64,000 nt of DNA from Lucifuga dentata (GCA_014773175.1 VXCM01002525.1:34494-98493); one strand, 5' to 3'. Shown: positions 23,715 through 36,903, counted from the stretch's first letter. Numbers and translations are program-made. Notes: a model not told the origin generated them from the letters alone.

Positions 23715-25203
23715 GGCATGCTGAGAACAAGTTTGAAGTTGAAGCCTGTGTTAAAAAAACTGCCTGAAGTATGGAAATTAGCTTTTTTTTTTTTTTCTTG
23801 GTAAGATGTATTTGTATGGAAATGCTTTGTATGGGTACTTAGTGTGCTCTCTCAGATCTCCTGAAGGGTTCTTTAAAGATTCACAGATGTTAAGCACCAT
23901 TTACATCTGACAGTTGTTATACAACTCTTGTCAGAACACTGAACGCAGTGTGTCCAGTGTTGTATGGAAAGCATCTGTAGACACTTCCAAATATCCAAGT
24001 ATTCATTCTCTCCAAAGATTACTTAACCCTATAGAACAAGTCATAAAGGTAAATGAAAAGCAGATCCTATTGTAATTCAACAAAGCATAGACAACAAAGT
24101 GTGTGTATGTGTTATGTCTTTTCACAGTGGGGGGGGAAATGATGGCAACTTTCCCATTGTTTTTTCCAAGTAAAATGAGATGGATGGTTGCAATTAAATG
24201 CAGTGACCATTAGCTGAAGAGCCGAGCCCAGCAGAATCAAACAGCAGGAGGGTAGAACAGATGAGAGCGCTGCTGTGTGTGTGTTTGTGTGTGTGCTTGT
24301 GTGTATGTGCGTAATGTTTTAAACACAGTTAGCTTGGGGGCCCCTGAGGCCTACTGAGTCTTTACTGAAAGTGACTATATGCTGACTAATGTGAACGAAA
24401 CCCGACAGGTCCATCCAACATCTGTTCCTATTAGCTTAGTGGGAAACACATACTTTTTTTTTTTAATGTACATACTGGGTTTCATTCTTAAATGGTTTGG
24501 TCCGGTTCAGTCAGAAAGCATTTGTTTCCTATCCTTGGTACAGTTTGCTTGGGCAAGTCTGAACACAAAATTGTACCCATGTGCAGGCCAGAACAGGCAC
24601 ACCAAGACTGTTTTGAGGTGGTCTCGATTGGTTCTAAATGAATTCTGGAGCAGTTTGTTTGTGGTCTGAAGGTGATCCATGCTTCTTCCAAACCAACCAA
24701 ACCAAATCAGAGCAATCTATTGATCTATTCAGCCATCTTCTTCACATTATGTGAAGCAGTATGTGCTTTTCACACATTTTGAAGTCAGTTTGGCTTTTGT
24801 TGCCATAGTTTTTTGGTGTATGACCCATATGATGACTTTGATGAGGAAAGTATCCAGTTCGGTCTTTGTTCCATATTATTTAGTTTATCCCAGCATGGCA
24901 AACTTTTTCCTGTTTTATTTTTTTCTCCTGTCGCTTCTGACCAATGAGCAGAGTGATTGTTCTCAAGACTTTTTGCTGCTATCTTTTGATTATTTTTTCC
25001 TGTGTAAAACCAAACTAAACCATGTGGCACATGCATCATTCTAACAATTTAGTTCCTGATTTGGACCAGAGAAAATGAGCTACATCTGAAAACTCCCTTA
25101 AGTAAATGTAGGATAAACAATTATTATCTTTTTTCTTCATATTTGACATCCAAATGCAGTCAAAGGCACAGATTCTAAACAGGCTTTGATGGTTTCATTG
25201 TCC
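23715..25203. other. Intron sequence, nothing recognised
   Basis: A short imperfect GT stretch lies at 24275-24310. The open frames at 24379-25044 have no domains. Confidence 0.45.
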
Positions 25204-25701
25204 TTAAAGGACCATACCGTCCATTTTGCATGTTTGAGCCTAATATATTCAATTTTCATACATGTAACGTTACTGACAATCATTTCTCAAAACATACTAC
25301 TGGAGTAAAATGAAAATGCTTCCTAGTGGTTCACTGAAGTGCTATAGTAAAGAACTGACAACAAGAAGCATTTTCAGATCAGTGCACTTTTTATTGTACT
25401 TAAATGCTAAAATTACATAACTTCGAAAAAAAAAAAACCCTGAATACATGTCTTGTTCACAATGATGGATTATCTATTCCAAGAACATTTGAAGTATCAA
25501 CAAGTTGATTTTAATAGCATACCAAAATGAACTGAAACCAGTGGTGGTCTGGAAAATAGAAAAAAAAAAAAAAAAANAAAAAAAAAAAAAAAAATCACTG
25601 TTCCAATAATATGATTTGGGAAATGATTGTCAGTAATGTTATGTGTATGAAAATTGAATATATTAGGCTCAACATGCAAAATGGCTGATATGGTCCTTTA
25701 A
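25204..25701. mobile_element. Family A element with both TIRs (A5)
   Basis: The left 100 bases (TTAAAGGACCATAC...) and the right 100 bases (...ATATGGTCCTTTAA) are inverted copies with about ten differences, bounded by TTAA at 25204-25207 and 25698-25701. The 500-base length, long TIRs and lack of a coding frame define a foldback-like MITE. The interior has a poly-A run with an N at 25577, so the true length is uncertain. Confidence 0.85.
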
Positions 25702-27122
25702 ATTTACAATACTCTGCTTAGTTGCTCAGTGCTTCTTTTTACATCCTTGAATGCCGTTGTGGTGTTTCATTTTTAATGTGAATGTCTGCGAGCTTCTCCA
25801 CAGTAAGAAACATGTTTAAGATACATCACTCTACCTTGAGGCATTTCCTTTAATTGCTTCCTGTCAAGAGTAAAGAGCATTTTTGTAATTATTCCTCAGC
25901 CCAAATTATCTGACACAGCCTGCTATCTATCCTGTAGATCTAACTGAATGCCAATGTAATGATGTGCATATCTTAAACCCTGATAAGCTGCAATTTCTGC
26001 AAAAGGTTCACTGTTTGACCCTCAGGTTCTCACAGTCAGGACATCTTCTTTTGGAGCGGTAATTGAGTCAGATAGAAAGATATTTGCTGTGTGAACCAAG
26101 GACATAGAAATCAGGATGGAAAAATGTTAAATAAATCATTGTTACATTTGCAAAATGGATATTCTAAATGTGTTCAGGAGGTGCTACAGAAAGGTGGGAA
26201 ATGAAAAATACAACATGAAGGTCAATATTTTTTTTTTGCGTTTAAGTTAAAGGAGATACCATCATACTGGAATAAAGGACTGATATAAAGCATAATGCAA
26301 GTCCTGCTTTGTAAAAATCAATTTTTCATTTTTAGAAATATAATTAGCGCTTAATTTTTCAGACATCTGAATGTGTTCTTGTGATATATTGCATATCATA
26401 TCATATTTATTGTGATATATTGTGATTGTGTCTCACTCTAGTGATCTCTCACGTGATGTTATATGTGCCCTTCATTTGGGTGACATGCTTTTTTGTGAGT
26501 CAAAGGTGTTAACCCTACTTGCACGAGTGCAGTGAATTTACCCAAGCATGATATATGATAATCAGATGACTTAATTCTCATCACTGTTAAATTCCTCATC
26601 ATTTAATGTACATGGTGAGGGCTTGTAGGGACTTATCCCTTAACCCTTTGAGCACCAAATGATGGATTATTAGTATATTCAGAATGTTTTATCAAGTGTG
26701 TTTGTAAGTTTTATTTGCAGAAGGCTTAACCAAAAGTAGTGAGAAAGCACTGGAACATTAACTCATTGCTTTGCTGTCAGGATTAGATGTATTTATAGTG
26801 TTACCAGTCAGGAGGTTGTATGCCCATGTTTTCATAATTATTATTAATGGTGGCATCACGTCACATTCTTGGACAAAGTCTTGTCATTTATGATGTATTG
26901 TTTTGTTTTGGTCTGTCTGTAATCTGCAGCAGAAAAGCATTGAAGCTGAAGGAATTACAGGCCTGGTGGGTGTAGAGTTGAGTAATAAATCATTTAGTTG
27001 GGTGATTGGAATTGTTGCTTTTATATTTGACATTTTGACCTCAGTCAAAATGAGGTCATCATCATGCATCTAATGAGCCGTACTGAACTGTTGAAAAGCA
27101 CAGAGCTTGAAGTGTCACATCC
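25702..27122. other. Intron sequence, nothing recognised
   Basis: AT-rich; 'atatcatatcatatttattgtgatatattgtgat' type wording near 26390-26430 is low complexity. No other structure noticed. Confidence 0.45.
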
Positions 27123-27536
27123 ATAAAGGACAATGCAGGTGATTTTGCATGTTTGAGTTCAATAAATACTCCCCACATACTACCAACCATTTAACAAAAT
27201 ATACTGCAGAAGCGGCAAATAGTAGAATTGTTTTTCCTACCTTTCAGACTGCCATTGATTTCAGTTCATCCAGTACAGTATAAAAATCAACTTGTAGAGA
27301 CTTGAAACATGCTTGAGATAAATAATCATCACAGCGGACACGATGTCTATTAAATTGTTTGTAGAAGTGACTTAATTTAACTGCTGCACAGAAGAAATAT
27401 ATGTCTCTGCCAGGGAGTATAGTCCAATAAATAAAACCTGCATACATGTTACGTTAATGGCTGACAGTAATGTAACATGTGTGCAAGTTTTATTTATTGG
27501 GCTCAAACATGGCAAAACCACCAGTATGGTCTTTGA
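27123..27536. mobile_element. Family A element, rearranged copy with internal snapback (A6)
   Basis: Left end 'ataaaggacaatgc' and right end 'agtatggtctttgaat' are decayed TIRs. Internal sequence matches the A2 family through 'tctctgccagggagtatag', then jumps to an extra inverted copy of the right end, forming a hairpin with 33-base arms (27424-27456 and 27468-27500, three mismatches). Confidence 0.75.
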
Positions 27537-28150
27537 ATGGGTATCAAATTTATATAACATGGGAGGAACTTTGACTGTGCGCTCTCTACAGTTTTATATT
27601 TTGTTTTCCTTCCTGTAGCTGGTTAGAATGGGGATGTGTGTGTTTTTACTCTGAAACACCAGCACGATCACACTCTCAGGGATTCGTTGGTTCAACCCAA
27701 GTGACTGATTTTAGCAGGAAACACGACACATGAGAACTTACACAGAGCTCATAGAGCAGAAAAACCCAAACCAAAACAAACAAATGGCTCTTGTTAGGCA
27801 CAAGCTGCCACAGGCAGGACAAGCAGACATGATCAGTGGAGCTGTTAGGATGGTGACAGATTGCACACTATCGATATTCATGCAGGAGGGTTTCTTCAAG
27901 TTTTGGCATCGCTCACTGGGTCCTTGTGGCATCACGCACCAACTTGTCAGCCACATCACACCGAGGCATTTGAAAGGATGGGTGCTGCTTGGAAACCTTC
28001 CAGAGAGTGGGAATAAAGTAACAGTGTGACTCAAACTTGAACAGCTGCTGCATGGTAAATGTGTAAGAATTTGTTTTGCTCCTTAAAACTTATTCTTAGT
28101 CACAAGGTGTTAATCCTGGTTTTTGAAGTCAAGCTTTTTAGTATTCCTCT
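27537..28150. other. Intron sequence, nothing recognised
   Basis: The opposed open frames of 98-99 codons at 27730-28034 cover the same DNA on both strands and have no domains. Confidence 0.45.
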
Positions 28151-28628
28151 TCTAAAGGAGATATATTGCTCACATCTGCTATTTATCATTTTCCCTCATT
28201 TTATAGTGTAATATAGTAAAAGAAATGCATCCAATAAGCCAGTGCTGTTGAACCTGAACCATTAAAGCTTGCTTTTGATTCATTCTTTACTTCAGTAAGA
28301 AGTTTATGCTAACATGTAGCACATTTGCATTTAGCCACCTACAAATGATGAGATACACCCACAAATTAGGATGCTAGCAAAAGAGTATTTGGCCAGCATT
28401 TTCACAGTCTGTGGTTGTTGCCAGATCAGGCCTGATACAGCTGGTCAATCAGAACAGAACAGCCATTTCATTAGGGGGCCTAAACTCCCTGTTTTCATTC
28501 AGTGTGCACAATGTTGCTGCAGCAAGGGAGATAGAAGTGGATGAGTGTGGTTTTTGCACATTAAAAAGATTTCAAAATAGACCCTAAAATAAAAATAGGA
28601 ACATGGAAATCTGCAAGAAAACTGTCTA
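28151..28628 (+). mobile_element. Interspersed repeat family B, copy 1
   Basis: 'attttccctcattttatag', 'cagctggtcaatcagaac', 'ctgttttcattcagtgtg' and 'aggaacatggaaatctg' appear in the same order in copy B3 (56223-56713, reversed), and most of them in B2 (52590-53235). The left end 'ctaaagg' is close to the TTAAAGG end of B3. Confidence 0.7.
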
Positions 28629-29930
28629 CAAAGCAAAGGGAATTTTCTGTCATTGTAACATTTAACATTTTGTTCTCAAAATAAATAAACATGATCTCAA
28701 TACTGAGCAAAATAGCGGGGAAATACTATAAAATTTCAGACATATCCTGCATTTGGCTAACATGAACAAATGAGGTTGATGAGGCTTGAGGTGAATTAAA
28801 TGTAATTCTCCAGCATCAAAAATCTCTTGAGTCGTTTGGCACAGCTGCAAGTAATTTACTCATTACCTTTTGCATGTTTTGCAGCATCATGTCTGAACAT
28901 GACACAACACACAGCCTGGCAGTTGGTCCAATCTGTCAAAGCAACATGCTGATCTGTCCTACAATTTACCCAGTGTTGAATACAATTTTGACTGTGGCTG
29001 TATAATCACAGTCTGTGCCTGTCATCATTGTAAAGTGAGCTGACAGACATCACAATGTGAGAGTGCAATGATTACAGTCCACATTATAATGTTTGTGAAT
29101 GAGTCAGTGTGCCTCGAACCTGAAATGCTAACGGTATATCCTAACAAGAGTACCATTTGCCAGAGGATCCATCTGTTTCATTGGGCAGGATGATGAGAGT
29201 TCAGGTAGGCGAGAAAGGAAATCCTGACAAGCAAACTACAGAAACACAGCGATATAGTATTTCCAATACAGCAGGGCAGCCTCAACAACAACCTAGCGGA
29301 TCAGAGAGCGGGAGCAACAGAGTGAAAAAGACAGATGAAAAAGGAAAGGAATGGAAAGAGAGGGAGAGGAAGCCATGTGAATTCATATCAAACAGCGTGG
29401 AAGGAGAAATGAAACAGAAACAAAGCGTAGAGGAGAATATTGAAAGATAACCCTACAACCAGAGAGCCGAAGGTCTTCTTCATTCACACTATAAATTATG
29501 AATGTGAACAGTGAACAAATGAGTTCAGTGCACAGGGAGAAGAGTGTGAGTCCCCCAGTATAACCTCCACTGAGGACTCAAGGACAGAAGGCCAGTTTGC
29601 ATAGATGGAAACACATGCAGTTTATCAAAATCAGTTATTTCTTCTAATAAATCCGATAATTGGTCTATACAACATATGTAAATGGAAAACAAGCTCCAGG
29701 CCTAATAATCAATCTGAAAGTATAAATGTCCGTGCACTGAACTGTATTTTTCTACTTAGCTGTATGTTTTGTGATGCAGATGAATATATTTTGGATATAT
29801 TTTTGATGTATAGTGGCTACAGCTGCATTGCTGTAATGACATCTGTTGTGCAGCAGCTGATACCTTGAATGGAGGAGAGTTTTGGTCAGAAAGCTGAGTG
29901 ATAAAGTGATTCCAAAATTTTGGACGTGTT
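28629..29930. other. Intron sequence, nothing recognised
   Basis: A 97-codon frame at 29157-29450 is rich in Lys, Glu, Gln and Ser without a domain or codon pattern that would support a gene. Confidence 0.45.
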
Positions 29931-30460
29931 CTGAAACTGACCTGTGAGATCTATCCAGGAACCTGACCTGAAAGAGACCTGTAACAGTGAAGCCTGATCC
30001 GAAAGGGACCCGATGACTGTAAGACTTGTCAGTGGGACCCAATGACAGTGGGATCTCATCTGAAATAGACCTGAGGACAATTAGACCAAAACCCAAATGT
30101 TGTCAACCCAAACAGACCCAAATAGAGAAAGAATACCAACTCTGGCAGCCTCATGATGCACCACCAGTTAACCTGTAACATTATTTCAATTTGTCCCTCA
30201 TGTCGGCAAAGAATGGCCCCATTTTTCCCACAGAGAGTTCATGCTCTCCATCTCACCTCAAACACATTTTCTCCTGCAGTGAGTATGGTGCACCATGTGA
30301 TCAGAGCTGACAGAGATTCTGCTCAGATCCACTCTTCTTATGGACATACAACACAGAGACCCAATGCAAAAATTATGAGAACTGACCCGACCTGATTCGA
30401 CTGAATATAATTTGGAACCAACTCAACTCGGGTCCTGAATCGGATCTTGGTTTCTAGGCA
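29931..30460. repeat. GACCTGA/GACCCGA-rich interspersed repeat
   Basis: The words GACCTGA, GACCCGA and GACCCAA recur at 29938-30120 and again at 30384-30440, on either side of a less repetitive core. This pattern is seen in fish DNA-transposon remnants. The related wording at 12620-12710 may be the same family. Confidence 0.5.
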
Positions 30461-30911
30461 CTGAGTGAGCCCTCTAGTATCCTGATGGTAGTCAATCAGT
30501 CAACTTGAAGGTCAACTTTATGCAACTTAACTTTAAAAAAAAAATCAGTCAGCAAACTTTTCAGGAAACCCTTAAACTTACACTTACCCTGTTCCTCTTC
30601 TAACGCTTCCATCTCTCCACAGTGATCTGTCCTGTGGTTTTCTCCTGCTGTAGACCCCCTCTGACTCCGCCTCCAGTCATATTGCTGCTGAGTCAACCCT
30701 TTCTCATCCACTTAGCATTTGAACATAGATCTTAATGCTCCATTCCCTCAGGGTACCTGCAGTCTAGTGACATGCATTAGCATAAACAGCAGCTTCTAAA
30801 TGCTCTAAACACCCTGAATGGCCTCTCCTTTTGCCTTTCATCTGTGAGTTCATACCTCATGTGAATAAGGTGTAGCATTTTGGTATGCAGATCACCCACC
30901 AATTCAGAATT

Positions 30912-30958
<47 letters not shown>

Positions 30959-31240
30959 GTCACACACATGTGCAGATGAAGTTCATTACCACCCTTCCCC
31001 TGCTAATTCTTCTACATGTGTGCTCTTTGCTTGACCTCTGCTAACTGATACCTCTTTTTACTGTTTTTCCTCTGATTATATTACCATATGGGGAAGCAGT
31101 TTGGGCCTATTTTACCCACCCACACACACGCCTCACCTCCTGGTGGACTATATGTGGATAATTAGGAGTGTGGCCAGAGCAGATTTGCACCCCACTGTGT
31201 CTAATCTCAGATCTCATTTCACCATGTAATGTTCAGTAGG
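30461..31240. other. Intron sequence with (CT)n at 30912-30957
   Basis: A 46-base pure CT microsatellite; the rest is not recognised. Confidence 0.55.
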
Positions 31241-31285
31241 TGTCAGTGACTCATCTCCATAAGCTATGGAGATGAGTCACTGACA
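31241..31285. repeat. Perfect hairpin, 21-bp arms, 3-base loop
   Basis: 'tgtcagtgactcatctccata' is 21 bases at 31241-31261 and pairs without mismatch with 31265-31285 around the loop AGC. Not near any exon; no U-run follows. Too short for a typical microRNA precursor. Confidence 0.95.
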
Positions 31286-34200
31286 ATGATCAATGAGTCT
31301 GGGCGGCCTCAAACTACCCCTGAGTGACAGATAAAGCTCCTCAGCAAAACCGCCAGCTGAAAAAAATGGTTGAGGAAGGGACTCACAAAGTTAAACTCGT
31401 AAAAAAAGATATAAAATACATGTGAGTTACTACACAAACATCAGCTTGTGTTTATGGAAAGTCTCTCAATCAGCTCTGAAGCAGGAAACAGGAAGTGAAC
31501 TCAGCAGAAGTGGTGCTTTCCTTTTGATATGAACATTATCAGCGCCGGCCAGCTGCCTCTCCGCCTTCTCACTGTCAGCCTCAGCTTATTCAGGCATATC
31601 AGGGTCAAAGGTCACTTCACACTCATCCACACAAACAAAAACGGTGCAGGAATCCACTGTCCACTTCCTGCAGGCTGTTATTGACACTTTGGCAGTCCTG
31701 CAGAGAGGCTGGTGGAAACTGGTCAGCACTTTATACACACTGACAGAACAAACAGTAGTGTTTTACTCAATGACACTTAAACCAGAAAAAGAGAAAACAG
31801 TTGAGATTTATGCGTCATGTGACTGCCTGGACTAACATTCTGCCTTATTAGCTGAAGGCAAGTTGTAAGTCACTCCTCCTTCACTCTGTTCCTCCTTCAT
31901 TGACTTACGCCTTATGCCCTCATTTGCCTCCTCTTCATGTTTTTTCTAGTGGTCAAGCTCTGTCAGAGATCTTGATGTAGTTCTTATGGTTAAGGTGTAA
32001 TAAATCTGGCAAAGTAACAGTGCATTTACTTGAGTACTATACATAAATGCAATATGGAGGTGGCTGTATTTTGAGTATTCATTTTGTGCTAAGTAGCAGT
32101 CCTCTCGAGAACATTTACGTGGTACTTTGCTTTTTTTTTTTTTTTTTTTTTNTTTTTTTTTTTTTTTTTTTGCACTTATAGTAGCTTCAAATTCCCTCTT
32201 TTAAAGAGGGAATTTGAGGTATCTTTCTTTTTTGAGTAAACAAACTTGCATGTCCAATTTTGGGGATTTTTTTTAATTTCATAATTTTTTTTTCATCCCA
32301 AAATATGTCATCTGGAGATACAAGGTTTTTGTACTCTGCTGGCTGAAAAACAATGTATATCCACTTTTTTTGAATTTTAATAATTTAACACAATTTGATG
32401 CCAAAACATGTATTGCTGCTCCATTTGATACTGGAGTTTTTTTGTTTTTTTTTATTGCTAATTCTTACTTATTTTTATTTAAAATGCATGGCTTTTACTT
32501 CATGGTGGTACTACTTTATTTCAGCAAAGGATTTGAGTCCTTCCACTGCTGTTTATCTGTTATCATCATCACCACCATCATGATCAAATTAAACTTATTG
32601 AAACCTGTTTTTCAGGCATTTGTTTTCAGGTTTTGCTGTGTGGTTTTAGGGAACAGGATCCCTGCAGACCCCCTTCAAGTTGGCCATGTTCCCTTTTCCC
32701 ATCTGTTTTGTATTAGAATGGATTTCTCTGCTTTCCTGTTGTGCTTTAATACAGGCATTCTAATGAGGAAGAGGATGTTTTCTACCTTTCCTTCAATCAT
32801 TTGGAGTTCAAAGAGGGAAAGTTCTGGTATTTTACTGACAGTTTATTTTGAGGCAGTCACAAGGGTAGACCCCCNCCCATCTGTCGGTCTCAGGAAGAAG
32901 CTGACATCTCATAAACAAGAGCTTATGCAGCCTGAATGCAAAAAAAGACAGAAAAAAAAAAATCAAAGGAGCAACATGGTTGTGGAAGAGAGCAGAGCAA
33001 AGAAGTGTGAGCAAGGATTGGTGTGTGTGTGTGTGTGTGTGTATTTCATGATACCTCAGGGGTGCTGTAGCGCCAGGGGGCTGAACTCATTCGGGAGGTT
33101 TGACAGGCCCTCACTTTGCCTCTCTGCCTAAGACAGAGTCTCCTCCCAGGGGTTTCCTGCAGATTCCATCTAAGTATACAGAATAGAAAAAGAAGAAAAT
33201 GTGTGTTTGATTTGTTTCATATGTGTTTGATCGGGTGTAGGGGTATGTATTATCCTGAGATAGCTATACAAGCCATGCGTGCTCTTTCCCATTTTCAATT
33301 ACGATGTAAACTGAATACGTGCAAAAGCGATTTCCCGTGTGCCTCAACCAGAATACGAGAAAAATGACTCAGCAGGACCATCTAATCTCCCAATTCCCAA
33401 TAAACCATTTTTTGCACAAACACATGCACACGCACACACATATGCCATTTCTTAAAAGTCCAGTCCTCCTCTTACAGTACCTCCTCTAAAATTGCTGCTG
33501 TGGATTCTGGGGAGAAAAGGCCACACTGGAAAATTACTGTGGGGATCAATGAGGCAATTTTCTGTCGGGTCAGCGGCTGACACTCAGGTTATTTACTTTG
33601 AGGGGGCGGGAGTGGAGACGGGTAGGTTAGCGGCGGAGAGTGTGCATGCGTGTGTATGTGTGTGTTGGTAGACATATGGCCTTGCTTACCTAATTTCTCT
33701 CCGAACGCTTTGACATGACAAACTGCTTGTGTAATATCCGAGAGCAGATAGGAGATACGCCAAAGCCTTGCTTTCACCCAGCCTTAAGCTACGTTTGAGT
33801 TCCATCGCCTGTGACATCGTTCCGTATTTTATGAGTGAAGTGGGTTCTTAAATATGTTAGAGGTTATTTATTGAAATATATAAGGTTTTAAGCTCATAAA
33901 AGGACATTTCACGCACTTAAAGATGGCATGTCTCCCATTGGTAATTCCCATTTTTAGAAAAGTTCCAAGACTTAACAAGTCCCAAAGATAAATCATTACC
34001 ATATACGACTGGATACTTGCGTACGTATATGGACAAATTTGTCTTGCGTGTGACCTTGTTATGACCAGTCAGAGTGAACCCACTAAAAATAAGAACTTGA
34101 GACTTCACTTGGACTGTCCTTGCTTCTTTATGACTTGTGAAAATTCCACAGCATTTAAAAACAGGTCAGTGCCAGGCAAGCACGTGTAGCCAAACATCTG

Positions 34201-35958
34201 GTATATGAATTATTGAAGTTTTTTGTTTTTTGTTTTTTTTTTGTACTGAGGGGAAAATCAATGAATAAAATAGAGAGAAGTTTAATATTTTTTTCCTTCA
34301 TATTCACATGGTTTGTTAGTAGCCTGCTTGTGTCACTGCAACCACACAACTAGCTGCTGCGTTTAATTATTAACATAATTCTCAAGTTGTCTGCTGAGTA
34401 AAATCTGGTTGTCCCACCTTTTACTGTCCAATATAACACAAAGTTTCCATCACAGCTGTTTTTATTTTATAAAAGTACCATAAAAATGCATTTAAGGAGC
34501 CCTGTCTCAGCTGGGTAAAACACTACTAAAACAGCTTTTGAAGGAAAAAAGCTGAAATCTACTAGAACTTTCACTGTGTCCTTGTAATTGCTAAGTTCAG
34601 CATTTCCAGACCTGAATGACTTGCCTTGAGATAATAGTTGCTTATGAAGCCTTTGGGTGCTTTCAAAGATAATTACCAACACTCCTGATGCCTTGCACCT
34701 TGGTCAGCGCATGGAACAGAATGCTGATGTAACAACACGTGTCATCAAAAAGCACCCGGGGTAGACACAGCTGATAGTTTTCAAACCTGGTGGCCCTGTC
34801 TGACTGCTTACGTTTCACCATCCAATGACACCCAATCACAATTTCTGTCCAGGTCGTGATATGATTTTAAAGTTGTATTGTGAAAGTCAGGAAATTGCTC
34901 TACGCAGGTTATGAGCGATTCCTCCATTGCTGTGTTGCTTCTGCTTGTGTCGCATACAACTATTCGCTCATTGGTTATATTATGAGAGGTCAGCAGCAGA
35001 TGGGTCAGAATTGGATTTGCTTGAACTTTGGTGCAGAATCTGAGCGTCGCTTCATGGTGGCGTGCCACGAGGTTGAGTCACTGTTCAGCTCCCAGTACAC
35101 AATAATGGAATGCTCAGATCACAGCACCGCTCATCACTTATCATGTGAAACCAGCTTCAAGATTTCACATGGATTTCTCTCCAATTTTGACCCATTTTGC
35201 ACAATTTATCCACTCTTATTTACATAAATGGCTTTATATTAAAAGCATGACAAAAGGTAAAAATTTATTGTGTTGTTTTGTATTAGATTCATTACATTTT
35301 AAAGATGTTCATAGTTTTCTGAATGTTTTATTTCTCTGAATGTGTTTTGTTTGAAAAGATCAGGTCTTATATCTTATATAACTGTTCTGTAGACAGGAAT
35401 AGAATCAAAGCTGGTACATAAGTTGTGGAGTTTGGAGTCTTAATACAAACAAACCTTAGCACCGTCAGAACAATAAATGCCAGTATGTGTGATATTTTCT
35501 ATCCTCCAAGCTTTAGCTGAAGAATTCAGGAAACCAGTGATTGAAATGATCTACATCAGGGTCTGACATTGATGAATGCCTTCAGCTTTCAGAGGAAAAC
35601 AATAGTTTATTTTATTTTATTTTATTTTTTACTTCCTGGATTTCCCTAATGAGCAAGTGTTGTTGCAGTGGATAACAGAAAGCCCAATTTCAAGAGATTT
35701 ATGTGCAGATTCCTTTTTACAGAGTTTAAATTGATTTTTTTTTTTTTTTTTTTTTTTTTACTGTAGCTGTGAAGAAATAGCAGTTTGTGTTCTTATTGGG
35801 TCCATTTATTCAAGTAAGCCTAATATGCAAATCATACACATTAATGCCTGATGATGTGTTCAAGGTGAAATGAAAACTTGAGATGGTTTTACTAATGTGA
35901 AGACCAATGAACATTTTCAATTCTCACTTATGAGGTCATGTAAAAATACGCCCCCCCC
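31286..35958. other. Intron sequence, mainly AT-rich
   Basis: Holds a family D-like fragment at 32010-32130 ('gcatttacttgagtacta'), a poly-T with an N (32131-32171), a 14-bp-arm perfect hairpin with loop TTA (32187-32217), (GT)n at 33020-33042 and a T-run at 35735-35759. The 253-codon frame at 32370-33131 crosses an N and has no domain. No exon recognised. Confidence 0.5.
32187..32217. repeat. Perfect hairpin, 14-bp arms
   Basis: 'tcaaattccctctt' and 'aagagggaatttga' flank the loop TTA, just after a 41-base T-run. The same T-run carries an assembly N at 32152, so an assembly turn-around could have created the inverted copy. Confidence 0.85.
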
Positions 35959-36047
35959 NNNNNNNNNNNNNNNNNNNNNNNNNNNNNNNNNNNNNNNNNN
36001 NNNNNNNNNNNNNNNNNNNNNNNNNNNNNNNNNNNNNNNNNNNNNNN
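35959..36047. other. Assembly gap of 89 N
   Basis: Flanked by a run of C on the left (35951-35958) and CCCCC plus (CA)n on the right. Protein frames drawn across it are meaningless. Confidence 0.99.
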
Positions 36048-36049
36048 CC

Positions 36050-36087
<38 letters not shown>
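36048..36087. repeat. (C)n(CA)n microsatellite at the gap edge
   Basis: About 18 CA units after five C. Its left part is in the gap. Confidence 0.9.
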
Positions 36088-36093
<6 letters not shown>

Positions 36094-36740
36094 GAAGGCT
36101 AGAATGAGAGAGAAAAGAAGAGGGATCCATGTGCACTGTTTTCCTAAATGTCCATAAAGCATGTAGATAATCATTTAGGTGACTCTGCTCCAGCTCTATT
36201 TAAACTTAATGTAAACTGTACTTTGACTTTGCCAAATGCATTTTACTTGAATATACTTTGATTTACTGTCCCATAACAGTTCCACACCACACTAATCACA
36301 GTAATTGTTCAGCCTGCCAAATGCCATTTTTCTCCTCAGAGCCAGTTTACTGGCAGTTCAGGTAAATGTTCTGAACGCACTGTGGGCTCAGGTTAATCCC
36401 ACCAGGTGTCAAAACAACGGTTTCGGCTAAATTTGCTGCATATTTTACATTGGATTTGTCAGTGAGCCATCTGATGCAACTGCCATGCCCAAGTGAAACA
36501 TCCTGAGACCACAGGCCCATCTTTCCAATTACAGCAGCAGTGGTGGTAAAGTGGCCTATTTGCTTGTCGAGGCATACAGGGTATGCTCTGTTAGTTGGCA
36601 TATTTGTAGCTGAGGACGGGGATAAGGAAGAAAGAATTTGTGCTGATACTGATGGACCAGCTGGTGACATGAGAACTCTGCTTAAATTCATGACATAGAC
36701 TACAAATCTCTTTTTTTGCCAATTAGCATCACAATGTTAT
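36088..36740. other. Intron sequence, nothing recognised
   Basis: A 114-codon minus-strand frame at 36347-36691 has no domain. Confidence 0.45.
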
Positions 36741-36903
36741 TAAAACCAGTGGCAGTATGAAAGCTTGAAAAAAAAAAATTCTAAAATGTACCGCTCCAGT
36801 GGTATGTTTTGGGAAATGGTTGTCAGAAACATAACATGTAAGTGGGTTGTATGTATATTGGGCTCAAACATGCATTATCATTATCATTGGTATGGTGCTT
36901 TAA
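36741..36903 (+). mobile_element. Family A element, partial (A7)
   Basis: 'aaccagtggcagtatgaaag' is followed by 'cagtggtatgttttgggaaa', 'tattgggctcaaacatgc' and 'ggtatggtgctttaa'. Internal and right-end parts in family order, with TTAA at 36900-36903. A (CATTAT)n expansion sits just inside the right end. Confidence 0.7.

Noticed and set aside
27730..28034. Opposed 98-99-codon frames
   Set aside because: Mirror frames over the same DNA with no similarity recognised; likely chance.
29157..29450. 97-codon charged frame
   Set aside because: Lys/Glu/Gln-rich composition follows purine-rich DNA; no start context or domain.
31241..31285. microRNA precursor or transcription terminator
   Set aside because: The arms are too short and the loop too small for a microRNA precursor, and no U-run or nearby gene end supports a terminator.
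32370..33131. 253-codon open frame, the longest outside the L1 and exon 1
   Set aside because: It crosses an N (32875), is dominated by Phe/Leu from T-rich DNA, ends in a GT microsatellite, and has no recognisable domain or splice context.
34880..35227. 115-codon plus-strand frame with an overlapping minus-strand frame
   Set aside because: Both strands are open over the same DNA, no domain is recognised, and there are no splice signals.
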